Shown piece by piece: positions 1 through 12,040 of a stretch of 64,000 bases of DNA. The notes beneath the pieces were generated by a model. It was given only the letters and a program-made list of their open reading frames with translations, was not told the origin of the DNA and searched no databases. Position numbers and translations under genes: made by a program. Every line of letters begins with the position of its first letter. Position 1 is the stretch's first letter. The stretch lies in contig JAZARR010000221.1 of assembly GCA_037389465.1 (NCBI GenBank), positions 3,140,501-3,204,500 on the forward strand, written 5' to 3'. The stretch is from Baylisascaris procyonis. Its lineage: Eukaryota; Nematoda; Chromadorea; Rhabditida; Ascarididae.

Positions 1-465
1 ATAAACATACAATACACACATACATGGTATATACAGTATTGCATATACGTGCACGTATGTGTCATATACATAACACGTGCATGTGCATGTACATTGCATC
101 CTTGCCCGTGCTGCAGCATACCATGGATTCGAATTTGTGGTCTGAGAACGATTGCTTGCGAGGGAAATTTTGAAAATTTGACTTCTCAATTTCACAAATG
201 GTTTACTAATCTGCGATATGGATGTCATTTCGAGTTTGTTGTGCGTGGAGGGTTGTTGATAAGTTAGCCAGATAGGAGAAACAGACGTTAGATAATTGTT
301 TCTCGCTGATGTTTGTTATCGTTGTCCTTCAAATTAGTAATCCTGAACCAAACTGGGATAACAAAGCTGACGATCGGCTGTGCACTTCTACCAGCTTTAC
401 ATTTTCTCCGCAATAACTTCCAGGACTCGTCTTACTTCTTTCATGTTATGCCACGACACTTTCAG
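1..465. other. No gene supported; probable intron of an upstream gene
   Basis: Positions 1-120 are a low-complexity stretch rich in alternating TA, CA and TG (repeated TACA/CATA/GTGCA words). From 121 to 465 I see no open frame with good splice borders. The last 30 bases before 465 are pyrimidine-rich and end in TTTCAG, so this is most simply the last intron of the gene whose final exon follows. Confidence 0.4.
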
Positions 466-612
466 GACTTCCAGTCGCCCATCCTTGAAAGCTGTATGAG
501 TAACGCTAAGGGTGAAGATGTCCAAATTTCTGTATCTGGTGACGCATCTTACCTTCCTGCTGAATTACGCGCTCCAGAAATAACCTTGCCAAAAAACTGG
601 GTTTTCCAATAA
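466..612 (+). CDS. Possible last exon of an upstream gene
   Basis: After a pyrimidine-rich tract and the acceptor ACTTTCAG at 465, a phase-0 frame of 48 codons runs to TAA at 610-612. It begins DFQSPILESC and ends EITLPKNWVFQ. The acidic, Ser- and Pro-bearing text with mixed third positions looks like coding sequence, but I do not recognise the family and the rest of the gene is outside the window. A poly(A)-like AATATAAAA lies at 694-702. It could also be a chance open frame in a spacer. The stop is only 272 bp upstream of the Rod start on the same strand, which would fit a nematode operon. Confidence 0.35.
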   Translation, partial: DFQSPILESCMSNAKGEDVQISVSGDASYLPAELRAPEITLPKNWVFQ

Positions 613-884
613 CTTTAGACTACTTTGAGAAAAGAAATGTTCATGGTGGGCAAGCTTGCGGAGGCGAGTTATGCGTTATTCGTTCGTGCACAGAATATAA
701 AAGTTAACGGAAAATTTAAGGGAGAGTACATTTCAAGAGGAAACATATTGTGCAGGTATTAAAAGCCATAGTTTGTTCTTCCATTTCTCCATCCTCCCAA
801 TCTTCTCAGCAAAAGTCAGCACTGTTAGTCTTGATACCTTTGCAAGCTTTAAATGCGCCCTTTAATCGATGTCGATTTTTTAGG
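613..884 (+). promoter_or_regulatory. Spacer upstream of Rod with a probable trans-splice acceptor
   Basis: This 272-bp spacer separates the candidate upstream exon from the Rod start codon. At 871-883 the sequence GTCGATTTTTTAG ends in a nematode-type 3' splice site, and the Rod ATG begins two bases later at 885. Nothing upstream provides a plausible cis-spliced coding exon. I read the site at 883 as the likely spliced-leader acceptor, leaving a 5' UTR of one base before the ATG. Such short leaders are common in trans-spliced nematode mRNAs. The leader itself is not visible here. Confidence 0.45.
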
Positions 885-3800
885 ATGACGCAAAGGATGA
901 AGGACCGTGCTCGCTTCACAAGGGTAGAGGTCGATTATGGGGTGGATGAAACACGAAATTTCGGCACTAGAGTGGAATATTCTTCACCGACAAGTCTCTA
1001 CGAGGTTATGACATTGGCTACGATAACAGGTTTGTTTCATTCAATTCTTTCATTAACAGCGATGTGAATTTCCATTCATCGAATGGAGACGACTTCCAGC
1101 TGCAGTAAATGATTGTTGCACAATGCCAATGCGATTAACGTTCTATTTTATAATGTTTGTACTGTGGGTTTTTCCCTTGAAGCGTGATATTTTATTCTGA
1201 TTTGAAAGCACTAAAAATACAGTAGAATATCTCAAAGCGTATCATACAAAAGGAACTTAATAGCTGCTGCAATATGACACATGTATAATGTCTACCACAT
1301 TCCTTATCGATAGAAAGCAATGTTATCACATTATGACTCAGCGTTTGCTGGTGCCTTAAAGTTAAATTGAGTACATACTGCATCGCATAACTTTTGCTCG
1401 ATGAAATTTGCATAAACTTCACAATGGCAGTAATATTCATATTGAATTTTTAATAACTCACTTCATATCTATCGCTTTTTGTATTGGCGTGAAGTACGTA
1501 AAGACAATTTTGTTAGCCGTTTGATTGTCGAATACCTTTGTAGAAGTTGAGTTTATCAAGACAACTATTAAAGTTGTTGGTTCGCTCCCATTGTTTTTCT
1601 TATTTGCTTTTATGAATGGTATATGTGCATTTATTTATGCGCATACATGCATAGCTACAAGACTGCGTAATTGTATCTTGCATAACTTGCTATGTACATA
1701 TATGCACCTGTATGCATATACAGGTGAATATGCAAAACATATAATTTGCATATTCTTGTATTTTTTACATGTGCCGTAAAAATATTTTAGGTGATCTAGA
1801 AGAAGGTAAAGAGATGGTTGCGGTTGAGATACCAACGATAAAAGGCGCATCGAATGGTGCAGACTTGGCGGTGCTCATCGATCAGGATCTCTCATTGTTC
1901 GATTTTGCCTTCACCTTCAAATTCATCGTTACCCTTCATTTGGCAAGTATGATTTCCCCTATTTAAAAGTTCCATAAAAGGAGCAACTTTTTTTTAGAGC
2001 ATGGTAATCGATGAGAGAGAAGTGTGGACAAAGAAATGGGAATCAATAAGCAATAGTTTTAAAAGCGAATGTAAAGGTGATCTTCAAAGTAAGGTGATCC
2101 ATAGCCTGAAGGTAAAAAAAGGATTGACATAGGGTGATTCAGCTATACCTCTTATAAAATATTCAGATGATGGTGAAGCATTGGCACTCGATTTCTTGGA
2201 ACAATCCCGTGTGCTTGCAATTTTGACTCGTGATGCATACCTTATCTTTATCAGTGTAAAACTCGAGAAAGTCGTCCATAGGATGGTTCGTTTCGTTTAT
2301 TTATTATTTCAAAATTGCAGATGTTTAATGTATGTTGAAACAAATTTAGATTAACTTAAATTCTATCATCTCCTATGAAAGTTCATTTCAGAAAATTCGG
2401 ATTTCTAATGAAAAAAGTGTTTTAATTTAGGGACAGTAAGGTTTTGTTGCAGATGGATTAATTAATTTCATTTGCTTAGCTAGAGGAAGTAGTGAAAAAT
2501 GGGCTTTGATATCTGCCAAATTGACATTTACAGTATCCCTTAGAGGATATGATGGTTAGGAAAAAGCTGATAAATGCTATCGGGAAGCGGTTGAAGACTC
2601 AAAATGATTCGTTTGCTCTTGTTGTTTTGCCACTGATTTATGATGTGTTGGTTTTTTCATCCGATTTACCCCTTTTCTCTCTCTTTCCCAAATCTTGTCC
2701 CTAAAAGGTATATGTCTTTATTTATTTGCAACCAGCAGTTCATTTGCATAGTTGTCCGCTGTAAATTGCCGTACTTCTAAAGTATAGTTGGTGGAAGAAT
2801 CTGTCGACATGAATTTTGTGTTAACTCCCATTTGTCCCATCATAGGTCTTCAGGTGAAATCTAAAGCAAATAAAGAGTTGAGGTTTTAGTAATTCTTGAA
2901 GCCCGTTGATCGTTTATTTCTTTTGGATCTCACTTCGATGATGTTATAATATTTATTGATTTCATCGGAAAAGCTTTCAGAGTCGTTTGTTTGTGCATAT
3001 AAAGAAACACTTATATTAATCAGCATAGGTGTTGTTCTGAGAGTATATTGGGAATTGACTTTTTCGTGCAGAACTAACATTCTCCATTGATACGTCAGTG
3101 ATATAGAAAGTTGCTGTGGTTGCTTCTTTGAGTGCCTATTGTCTCATATAGCTTTTTAGTAGTCTTCTTTAGTCGAACTCACCCATTGCGTTGAATTTAC
3201 GTGAGTCAAGTTGATTTACGTTTAATGGACAATTTTCTCTTGAGAAGTGCTAAAGATAGCACGATGTTCTTCTACTTATGTAAATGTCCATCATGAGCTT
3301 TATGCTCATTAATAGTATCATAATCGAAATATATTCATAGCGATTGTTGGTGCTTCAATTATTTGTATCTTCAAGAAAAGGTCTTTCAACGTGAATGTAT
3401 ATACCATACGTCATGAAAGTAGAAGCACTATATAAAGTTTCCCTTCGCACAGCGTGTAAAACGGCATCCCTCGAGCATTTTGTCGTTGGTGTGGTATATT
3501 TTTGTGTCTTCAATCGTTTCAGCACCGTTTTTGCAGTTGTTTCTGTCGATAATCGAATACATCAGTTATGCTTGAATCACTCAGTTATCTAATTCATAAA
3601 CTACTAATTGATGTATTGGTTATTTACTGGGCAGTAAGCTTCCATCTTCCATCATTATTGGGCAATAGGAGCTAAAAGAATATTAATGCGGGATTAATTG
3701 TTACATGAATTACTACAGAAAATTCACGAAAAAGCTTTCACAAAGGGAGCATCGATGTCATGTGCACGTATTGGCGAGAAAGGTGTGATTTGTGTCTGTT

Positions 3801-6800
3801 CGGAAGATGGAAGTTGCATAGTAGCAACAATCAGTGATTACGAGCAGGTGCTTACTGTTCTCGAGAACGACGCAACGGCCAACAGCAGTGCAGTGGTACG
3901 AGTGTTCTTCTCATAGAGTAGTTATGCAAATTTGCATATTGTAATGCTGCTGTGCAATATTTCTTCACGATTGCTCACTTGTAAATAACTGCTGGCTCAT
4001 TGGGTGAGAGTTGTTGTATGATTGCATTTAACAGTCAATTCTGAGCCCATCTACACAGCGCATTAGGGCTTTGATGCGTTTCCGTGGGCAAAACTTCGCA
4101 GCCATGAAGCCCAATCCAGTGACGCTGTTCAGGAGAATAAAGAAAGTCTTTGCGTGATAAATTTTAATACAAATTACCTTGTAAAAGAACGTATTCAAGC
4201 TGGTGAGGCGAATTTAAAAGATCTAAGAAGATTTCCTATTACACTTCCTATAAATACTCTAACAGGTTTTAATAGTTGTGCAGCTTTGTATGGGAAATGT
4301 ACTGCCATCTGCAGAGATAGGACCAAGAGTATAAGCTGACTACATCGGGCATGTTGCTTTTAGGAATCCTAATACCCAGTAAACTGTTAAGGTTTCTGTT
4401 CTAGTTTCGTAGGCTCGTTACGATGCTAAGCTCGCTTCTGGCCTCCGCGTTTGTTAGCAGTGATCAGCTGATGCACTTTTAGGTTACACTGTTCCATTAC
4501 TTCCTCTCCTGTATGTCAGTGTTTTCTAGCGATAGGGATTGGGGATGTGTTTAAGACATACCTTGAGGAAAGGTGATTGCGGTCTTCATCACACTCAAAC
4601 ATACTGAAAAATTGCCGAAATTTTTCACCTGCCATATTTTCAACGAAATGAGTTTTTAAAAAGTAGAAATTCATTTTAAGGATCAAGACCCTCTTTTTCT
4701 CCTTAATTCCATCCTTTCAGGACATTAGCAGTGGGTGGTGTTTATTGAATATTGCTAAAAGCAATCACTAGTTAGTGGTGCCAGTAATTGGCAATGGCGC
4801 TTATTTACACATGCAGTTATAATTCATTGCGTTGCAGTTTGTAGACGAATTATGAACATAGAATTTAAAATTCCTCTCAACACATAAGAATCAAAACTAG
4901 GAAATCACACGTGACAGCATAAAAAATTCTTTCAAGTACGGTCAAGCGATCTCGTTGACTTGATGGATAATATATTTTTATCTTAAGATATCTAGAATTG
5001 GGGTCTGCCCTATCGTGCACGCCTATCGCTTTTCCCCGCTTCTACTTTCAGCGCACCACCTATTTTCGATTATTTGCTAGATTAAGGATGTTTTCAAAGG
5101 ATTTCAGATTGAGTCGAAAATAGATGTGAAGAGCACACTCTGCGACATAGGTTATTCACAAACTGAAGTGATATGTTCGTTAGCCGCTCAACTCATGGTG
5201 AGATTTGTCGATTATATTTCAATGTTGAACTGGTTGATTGTCATCAAGCTTTTTGCAGAATTTCGATTTTTAATGAAAATAATATTTTTTGTAACACTAA
5301 TGCTAAAGATTTTGTTTTTCTTCTTATGCCGGTGTTTTCCTTCAATTCAAACAAATATTAAAAGAGGCAGTGAATGGATTGTTTATAGACAGAAAATATG
5401 AACATTCTATCAATAATGTATGTCTGGAAAATTGGATTTTTGCTTTTTGTTGCATTCAGAGTTTATTCGCTCTCATGTCCTTTATACTCATTATTTTAGC
5501 ATCAGCAAGTCTATGATCGAGCATCTTATATGTTGGTAACGTTCACGTTGTGGTACTCTAGCGGTGTGGAGAGAGGAAAAGGGGATGACTCAATTGAATT
5601 TGTGCTGTTAGAAAGGAATAATGTAAATGACTGTCTTGAACCATAAACTTCGGAAACTTTTATCTCGGCTCAAATAGAACTTTATTGGTCAATATTTTAT
5701 TATTTGATAAGAGGGGAATTCATAAAGAGGTTTCTGCTATTTCATAAGAGGAAGTACAATTATAATTTGTTTAATTTTTTAATTGATTAGTTTTTAGTTT
5801 TTAGACACAACGATATCTCCCAAGTGAAGTTTTTTTATAAAGAGATTTTCATTTTCAAGGGCGGCTTACGAAGTTTATGCATATTTTCTCCATTGATTTG
5901 CCGATCTTTGCATAATTCTCACTTTATGAGCCTGAAAAACTATCTTAATGAAGTTTCTTTTCTTTATTTTGACTCCATACTTCCATTCGAGTTTACAATA
6001 AATGTGTTTTCTGCAAATATGCATGATTTATACATTTTTGGAGCAGAAAATATTTGTACCAGCTCTCCATCGGTTAGCCGATCATTGAAATCGCCTCAAG
6101 CAATCGTTCACGAGAAATAGGTTAAATTTCGCATACTACCTATGATTGTGGCAAAGATGTTGGCACATAACATTCCGACCGCGTATCGCTCATCGCTTAT
6201 GTGCTTTGAGATCATCTTTATGGCGTTATCAAATCATAGGTATGACGGCTGTGATTTCAGTTTCCTCGCGAGAAGGATCGAGATACCCAGATGGCTATGT
6301 TGGGCGCGAGAGAGGAAAAATATAGTTTTCTTGAGCATGGTGATACACGAGGTGAGATATGCACTTTTCTTTTCGCGAACAGATTGCTACATCTTTACGT
6401 TGAGAAGATTGCCGAGGAGTGGAAAGTAACTTTTTTCTATAATTTGTGATTATTTTCGATACTCTGTTAAATTTATAGCAATCTTCAGGACAGGTTGCTG
6501 TCTATGTGTGGATTTAGTTTGTCTCGTTGTTATAGATATTGTATCCATAGATAACAAGCCTAAGGTAAGCATTTAACGCCTAAATCCTGTTGCATTCGTG
6601 ATTCTCAGAATGCGTTGTAAAATTTCAGACCGTGGTGAATGCGTTCGAGCGCTGGCATGTGCAGGTGATCGGTACTTGCTCGAGGTGAGCAATAGGGGCT
6701 GGTTGACGCTATGGGATGTGGGCACGATGGTACAGTTGAAGCACAAGCGGATTGTATCCGATGCAGAGGAGGTGAAGGGTTTGACGGTACTCGATGAACA

Positions 6801-8049
6801 ACAAAGCATTGATTCGATAACGGTAGTGCTTGTCGTCGACAACCGAATGAATGGCAACACTGAGGCAAGTTGTCTCCTCTAATTAAGTTTGTTGACTACC
6901 AATTGTGCTGTCGAAATCATCGATTACTGCTTAAGGTAAGTGTTTGCCACTTGCAGAAAGCAGTGATAGTAAACTTTGGAGTAAATGCTGAAAATTGATC
7001 TTATGGGCTGAGTGCGGGGCTGAATCTGGGTATAACTCGTAGTGCTTAGAGTTTGGTTTTAGGTCACGAACTTAGTTCGAGTTCATTTTGAATCTGCGTA
7101 GTCTTCTGGAAGGTTGTTGAGACGTTTGGTGGCAAAATGGGATTGTCGCGAAATTGTTGAGGGTTTTAAATGTTTGTTAATTGCAGGTTCAGGTACGCTC
7201 ATTGAGAAATGCGGAAGTGGCGTACGCACTCGCCGTTGGCAGTGAAACGATTCTGCTTTCTTTCCCACCACACGAGGACTTCTCCATTCTTATCGTCGAG
7301 CCTTGTGGTTTCAACGGAGGGTTAGTCACTCTGCTCGATTTTGATCTTTTTCCTTCACTTGGAAGAGCATTGTGATAAGGTTTGTTTTATATTTCTCTTC
7401 ATCAGCTACTCGAGTACCCGCGTAGTCTGAGTTTGCTGTGGATGCGAAGTACTGAAAATTATAGCGTTTAGTTTACGAATTCGGAGAAGGGAGTGCGCTA
7501 TTGAGGTGAGGTAATCAGGCATGGGACAATAGCGTATTCATCAGGTAGGGACGTCATGCACCACATTTTGGCGTTTTGAAATGCTTGCAGTATGATGCAA
7601 CCTCCAGTCGAATCCTTCGACTGCAGGATGTTTTCGCATCTTTACGCTGTTCAGAAGCTCGTTTTACACCTGTAAAGTTAATGAAAGATGAATCATTGCA
7701 GAAAAGTTTCGGTGAGGGGTCAGTGAAAAATATGGAATCATCCGCACATATGTTGTGCTTGTATTTGATTTGCTGTTTATTCAACTGTCTGCTTATGAAT
7801 TACGTTGATTGGATAAGTGTTTGGTGCATGTGAAAAAAGCCATTGTGAAGTAATGAAAACTTGGTATTCTTCGTGACTATCACCGAAAATTTGTGTCAAG
7901 TGTTGTGATATCACAGAGTGGACGAGGCGGATGTCAGAATAAGAGTGATAACAGAATCTCAGCCAGATGCACGATTGGATCGACTTCTGAATCGAATGAA
8001 ATTCGATGACGCTGAAATTTTTGCGAAACAATTCAGATTGGACCTACAG
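885..8049 (+). CDS. rod-1: Rod exons, N-terminal beta-propeller part
   Basis: Exons by phase: 885-1029, 1791-1946, 2143-2253, 2453-2532, a tentative one near 3436-3583 (VVSVDNRIHQLCLNH), 3719-3895, 4067-4202, 6629-6864, 6957-6980, 7187-7320 and 7917-8049. They encode short hydrophobic strands broken by charged turns, as in a WD40-like propeller: DLAVLIDQDLSLFDF, VICVCSEDGSCIVATI, DRYLLEVSNRGWLTLWDVG, ITVVLVVDN, KAVIVNFG. The last exon begins the conserved RLDRLLNRMKF helix that opens the solenoid. The intron 6865-6956 has a GC donor. The exon at 6957-6980 is only 24 nt. At 1943 a GC donor (TTTGGCAAGT) competes with the GT donor at 1947. The largest intron is 4203-6628. Confidence 0.8.
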
Positions 8050-11000
8050 GTATCACTTGGGCATGATCTTGCTGTCTGCGATTGCTGGGAACGAGTAAGA
8101 TTTTATGTGATTTATTTTGGGTGGTGAGAGGAATGCTTGAGGAGGGAGTGGTTGTATTGACACTGTTCGACCGTAGTTCTTACTTACTAATTTAATTAAA
8201 TTTGTTCACTTTCATGCTGTTTACAGAAGGTACACAAGAGTCGGGTGAACAGTATTCTGTCAGAATTGTCATCGAGTGAAGTGGTGCTGCGCGATAAGTT
8301 TGATTCATTCTTGGGATACCTCGATCTCATCACGGACCATAACTGGGTTTGCTTTGCACTTTATTCTACTAAATTATGAGAACTGTTTGTGGCTTTAGTT
8401 TATTTTACTTCTTAACTTTGCAGGACAGGAAAGAGGATAATAGTGGTGTGAATTTCTGAGTGCAATTACTCATTGGTCAGATTAAAGCCTTTGTCACATT
8501 TCCTTTAACTTTTCATACAACAGAGATCATTAGCGCAAATGCAGGAAATTAGGCATAAACATATTGTGCAGCTGCATAACCTTTCGATGACATTTTCAAT
8601 CGCGTCATATGCGTAACCTTCGAGCAGAATGGTTTGTAACGAAAAGGTTGAGGTTTTTGTTGAAGCAGGATGCTATTCGGAACGCTGATTTAAGCGAATT
8701 TAAGTTCACTGCGAGAGCAGTAGGTTGATTAGGTTGATTCCACGATGGTAGGAGAGCCCTTCATGCATTGGGAAATTGCCGCCATTTTTCTACAGGTCTT
8801 TGAGTTTTTTTTTCTTCTGAAGCTTATGCCACAACATTAACGCTATTTGGTTTGCAGAACATAACAGATTTTTCTGTCTTTTCGATTTTACATCTTTGAA
8901 AACCTAACATAGGAAAGCGTTATGCAAAATGTTGAAAGACCAGTGGATGCTCTCACATTTTTCGATTAAAGATGACTTTTTTTCTAATGAATTCAAAATC
9001 TGCAGTATCTTTGATATCTTCTTTCATTTCTTCTTTTTTGTCTCCTACCATTCCCGAGAAAATGCTCTTTGAAGTTTTTACTCACTCCAGTAGCTCGATT
9101 TCTCGCTTCGATATAATTTTCATTGGTGTACTTTTATCTATAATGACTGAACGTTTGTGGTGAGGGGTGTTAGGAAAGCGGGCCCGGGAAATATGAAACT
9201 ATCATCTTGAATTCTTCGATTAGACCACTGCCTCGAACAATTAGAAAGCAGGATCTCTAGTCCTAAATCCTAACCAGTTTCGCAGTCCGTGCCCAACAAT
9301 GAAATAAGCCACTTAGAGGCTTTGAGATAGTGCAATGGTTAGTTTCTGTTTTAAGATTAGTTTATCGTTTATTGAAGACGATTTTCAGACGGTTTAAAAA
9401 TACCACCACTTCTCATACTTTTATATGGATGAGGATTTGTATATTCAGGTGACTGAAATATGTATCGCAGGGGTGACTCTTTGTCACTCATTCGAATGCA
9501 TAAGCGAACTGCTGCGATATGTAGATAAAAGAGACATCTCAGGTCAATCTTTTTTTCATTTTCTTTCATTGACTATTCATCCCGGCCGTCGTTAGAAGGT
9601 GTGAACTGTTGAAGAGATTATTGTGTCCGATTATCAATATTGAAGAAAATGTTTCTTTCTCAAAGGATATAAGATTTGTTCGATGTTTATGCACGTGTAG
9701 CGTTACTTATTGCCAAGGTTCAGTGATTGTGTTCGATATGAGCGCAGAGACCACCTTTATGTTATTGCTCGCACCAAGCCTGGAAAATCATATATCCTTG
9801 GCGATGGGACTCCTTGTTCTTTCTAAAAAATTAGGCATCACCGTGGGTCTTTGCAATTTTTTCATTTCTAGGAAACTTTCGTCCTTGACTTTTTTAAAGA
9901 GCTGCAAAATTTTCTTTTATGTTGGTTGCTTTCCGCTAGTCGATTGTTCCAGACCAACCTAAACCGAGCTAATTTATTGCTTTGACATTATGCATAGAGC
10001 TGCACAGGCATAGAAGGTTTACCGAATGAGCTATAGTGCACAAATTCCTCTAACAAATAGGGGAGGCTTTTTCTCATTAAACAGCTGCTTTAAATCCCTA
10101 AAGAAATCAGGAAACTTGTAATCCCCTCTCCAAGCTCTATCTTTCCTGAAAATTGGGGACTTTATATTCCCATCCCTAAGCACAAATCCTTCCTGCGGTC
10201 CCTAATTATATGAATTTGATTTTGTGAAATACTAATTATATGAATTTGGTTTTGTGAAATACTATCTTGTCCAAATACGCATTGCTTCTCTGTTAGGATC
10301 AGAAGGAGCTGGTCAAAGAACAGCATTCACAAGCTTAATTTTACGCTTATGTAATTGTTGATTATGAGCTATCATATCAGTTCTTATCGGTTCTTTGATA
10401 GTCCGTTATCGTATCAGTTATTCTCGTTTTAAGATGAGGAGACACTTGAAAGACTCGCTCGACTTCGTTATAATTTGGCATCTTATCGATTACTTTATGG
10501 ACCAAAGGTTATTTGCAGTTTATTTACTTTTGTACGTTGGTTTTTCCGGTAGAAATCAAGAAGATCGGCAAGAAGAATTCATATTATGTAAGTATCTAGA
10601 CGTCGACGAGGTGTTCTGATGTTATCGAAAAGGCTTCTGAATAATTTGTGAAAAAGTGTTGCGGAATAATGCATAGTTATTTGAGTTCTGAATGAAAGCA
10701 TCATATTTCAAATAGAGAAGCTTGAAGAAAACACATTTTTGCAGTTGTTTATCTGCGGATGATATTCATTTGGGATGGGGTTTATTTTGCGGAGTTGAGT
10801 AAGCGATACGAATATATTGCTCTACTATTCGAATCTCGATCCCTGCAGTGCTCTCTAAAAATGATATAGTATAGTATATGACGTTATGTTTGTTGTTTAT
10901 ATCAGGATCAATGGAAAAGCTTCATTTATGAGACAGTGTACCTGATTTCAGGCATCGTTCGATATGGAATCTCCATGGACAAAGTTTATTGATGACAGTA

Positions 11001-11989
11001 TATGGAAGGAAGTGTTCATGGATTTCTGCAAGGATGGTTACTTCAATGAGGCACTTATTGTGTGGCAGCGTTACTTGAAAGAGATGCGAGAGTGGATGCG
11101 CGAGGAGGTGGACACTCTGCAACAAATTGTCGATCTAATCCAGCAAGTAGTTTCGGGTAATGCTCTAGTCTCATAAAACCTCATGACTTAATTATGTGAA
11201 TATTTGTATGGTAGATGTATGCGCATTCTTCTAAGTCGTCGTTTGGATATAATCGTATTATAAAATACTGTGAAGTACTATAAAAAGCAGCGCTTTCAGG
11301 CGGCGCGGGCATGTCTGCGTTCATTGAGGTGAAACATTTTCTATTTTGAGCGGAAATGGGCATCGGTAGAAACGCAAATTGAGGATTTTTATTCTTCCTA
11401 GTTCAAAATTGAATCGTTGGAACTCTAATAGCAATAGTGGTAATGATTCGCACCGTTCACTATTATTTATGTGTCAAATCAGTATCCTTGAAATGCTCTC
11501 TGGCGACAGTTTCGATTCGACGATTTGCTTCGTTTTTTTTTTTTGCTCAGATACTTTTTTGCGCTATTCACTAAAATTAGGTGAGCAACACATCAGTTGG
11601 AAGTGAACTGAAAACAGAAATACACATGTGATTTTAACGTTTCAAACAAGTTGACTTTTCAGTCTTTTCTCACTCTTAAATGCATCTGATTGTGGCGGTC
11701 AGTAAGAATAGCTCATTAATTGAGGGCTGTGTTGCATTACTGGATCTTTGAGTAGCTATAGATGGATTTGAAAACGTTTCAGAAGGTTAAAATTCAGTCG
11801 AGTCGCCGTTGACTGATATATCAAAAAATATCATTTGCATCGATGAGACGCCATTCTTGTTTTAAATCTTTTTTCTGTCATTCATTTACTCCTCCTCCTT
11901 TCCCACTCTTTTTCTTCTCGAACGGAACCGACTGCATAGATTTATTTTGCTGGATGATTTATATATTTGTACACATTCTACATAAATAA

Positions 11990-12040
<51 letters not shown>

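Noticed and set aside
8524..8612. Exon-like segment SLAQMQEIRHKHIVQLHN
   Set aside because: Phase 0 in and phase 2 out fit neither neighbour. The segment at 10434-10507 matches the same human region better and in the right phase.
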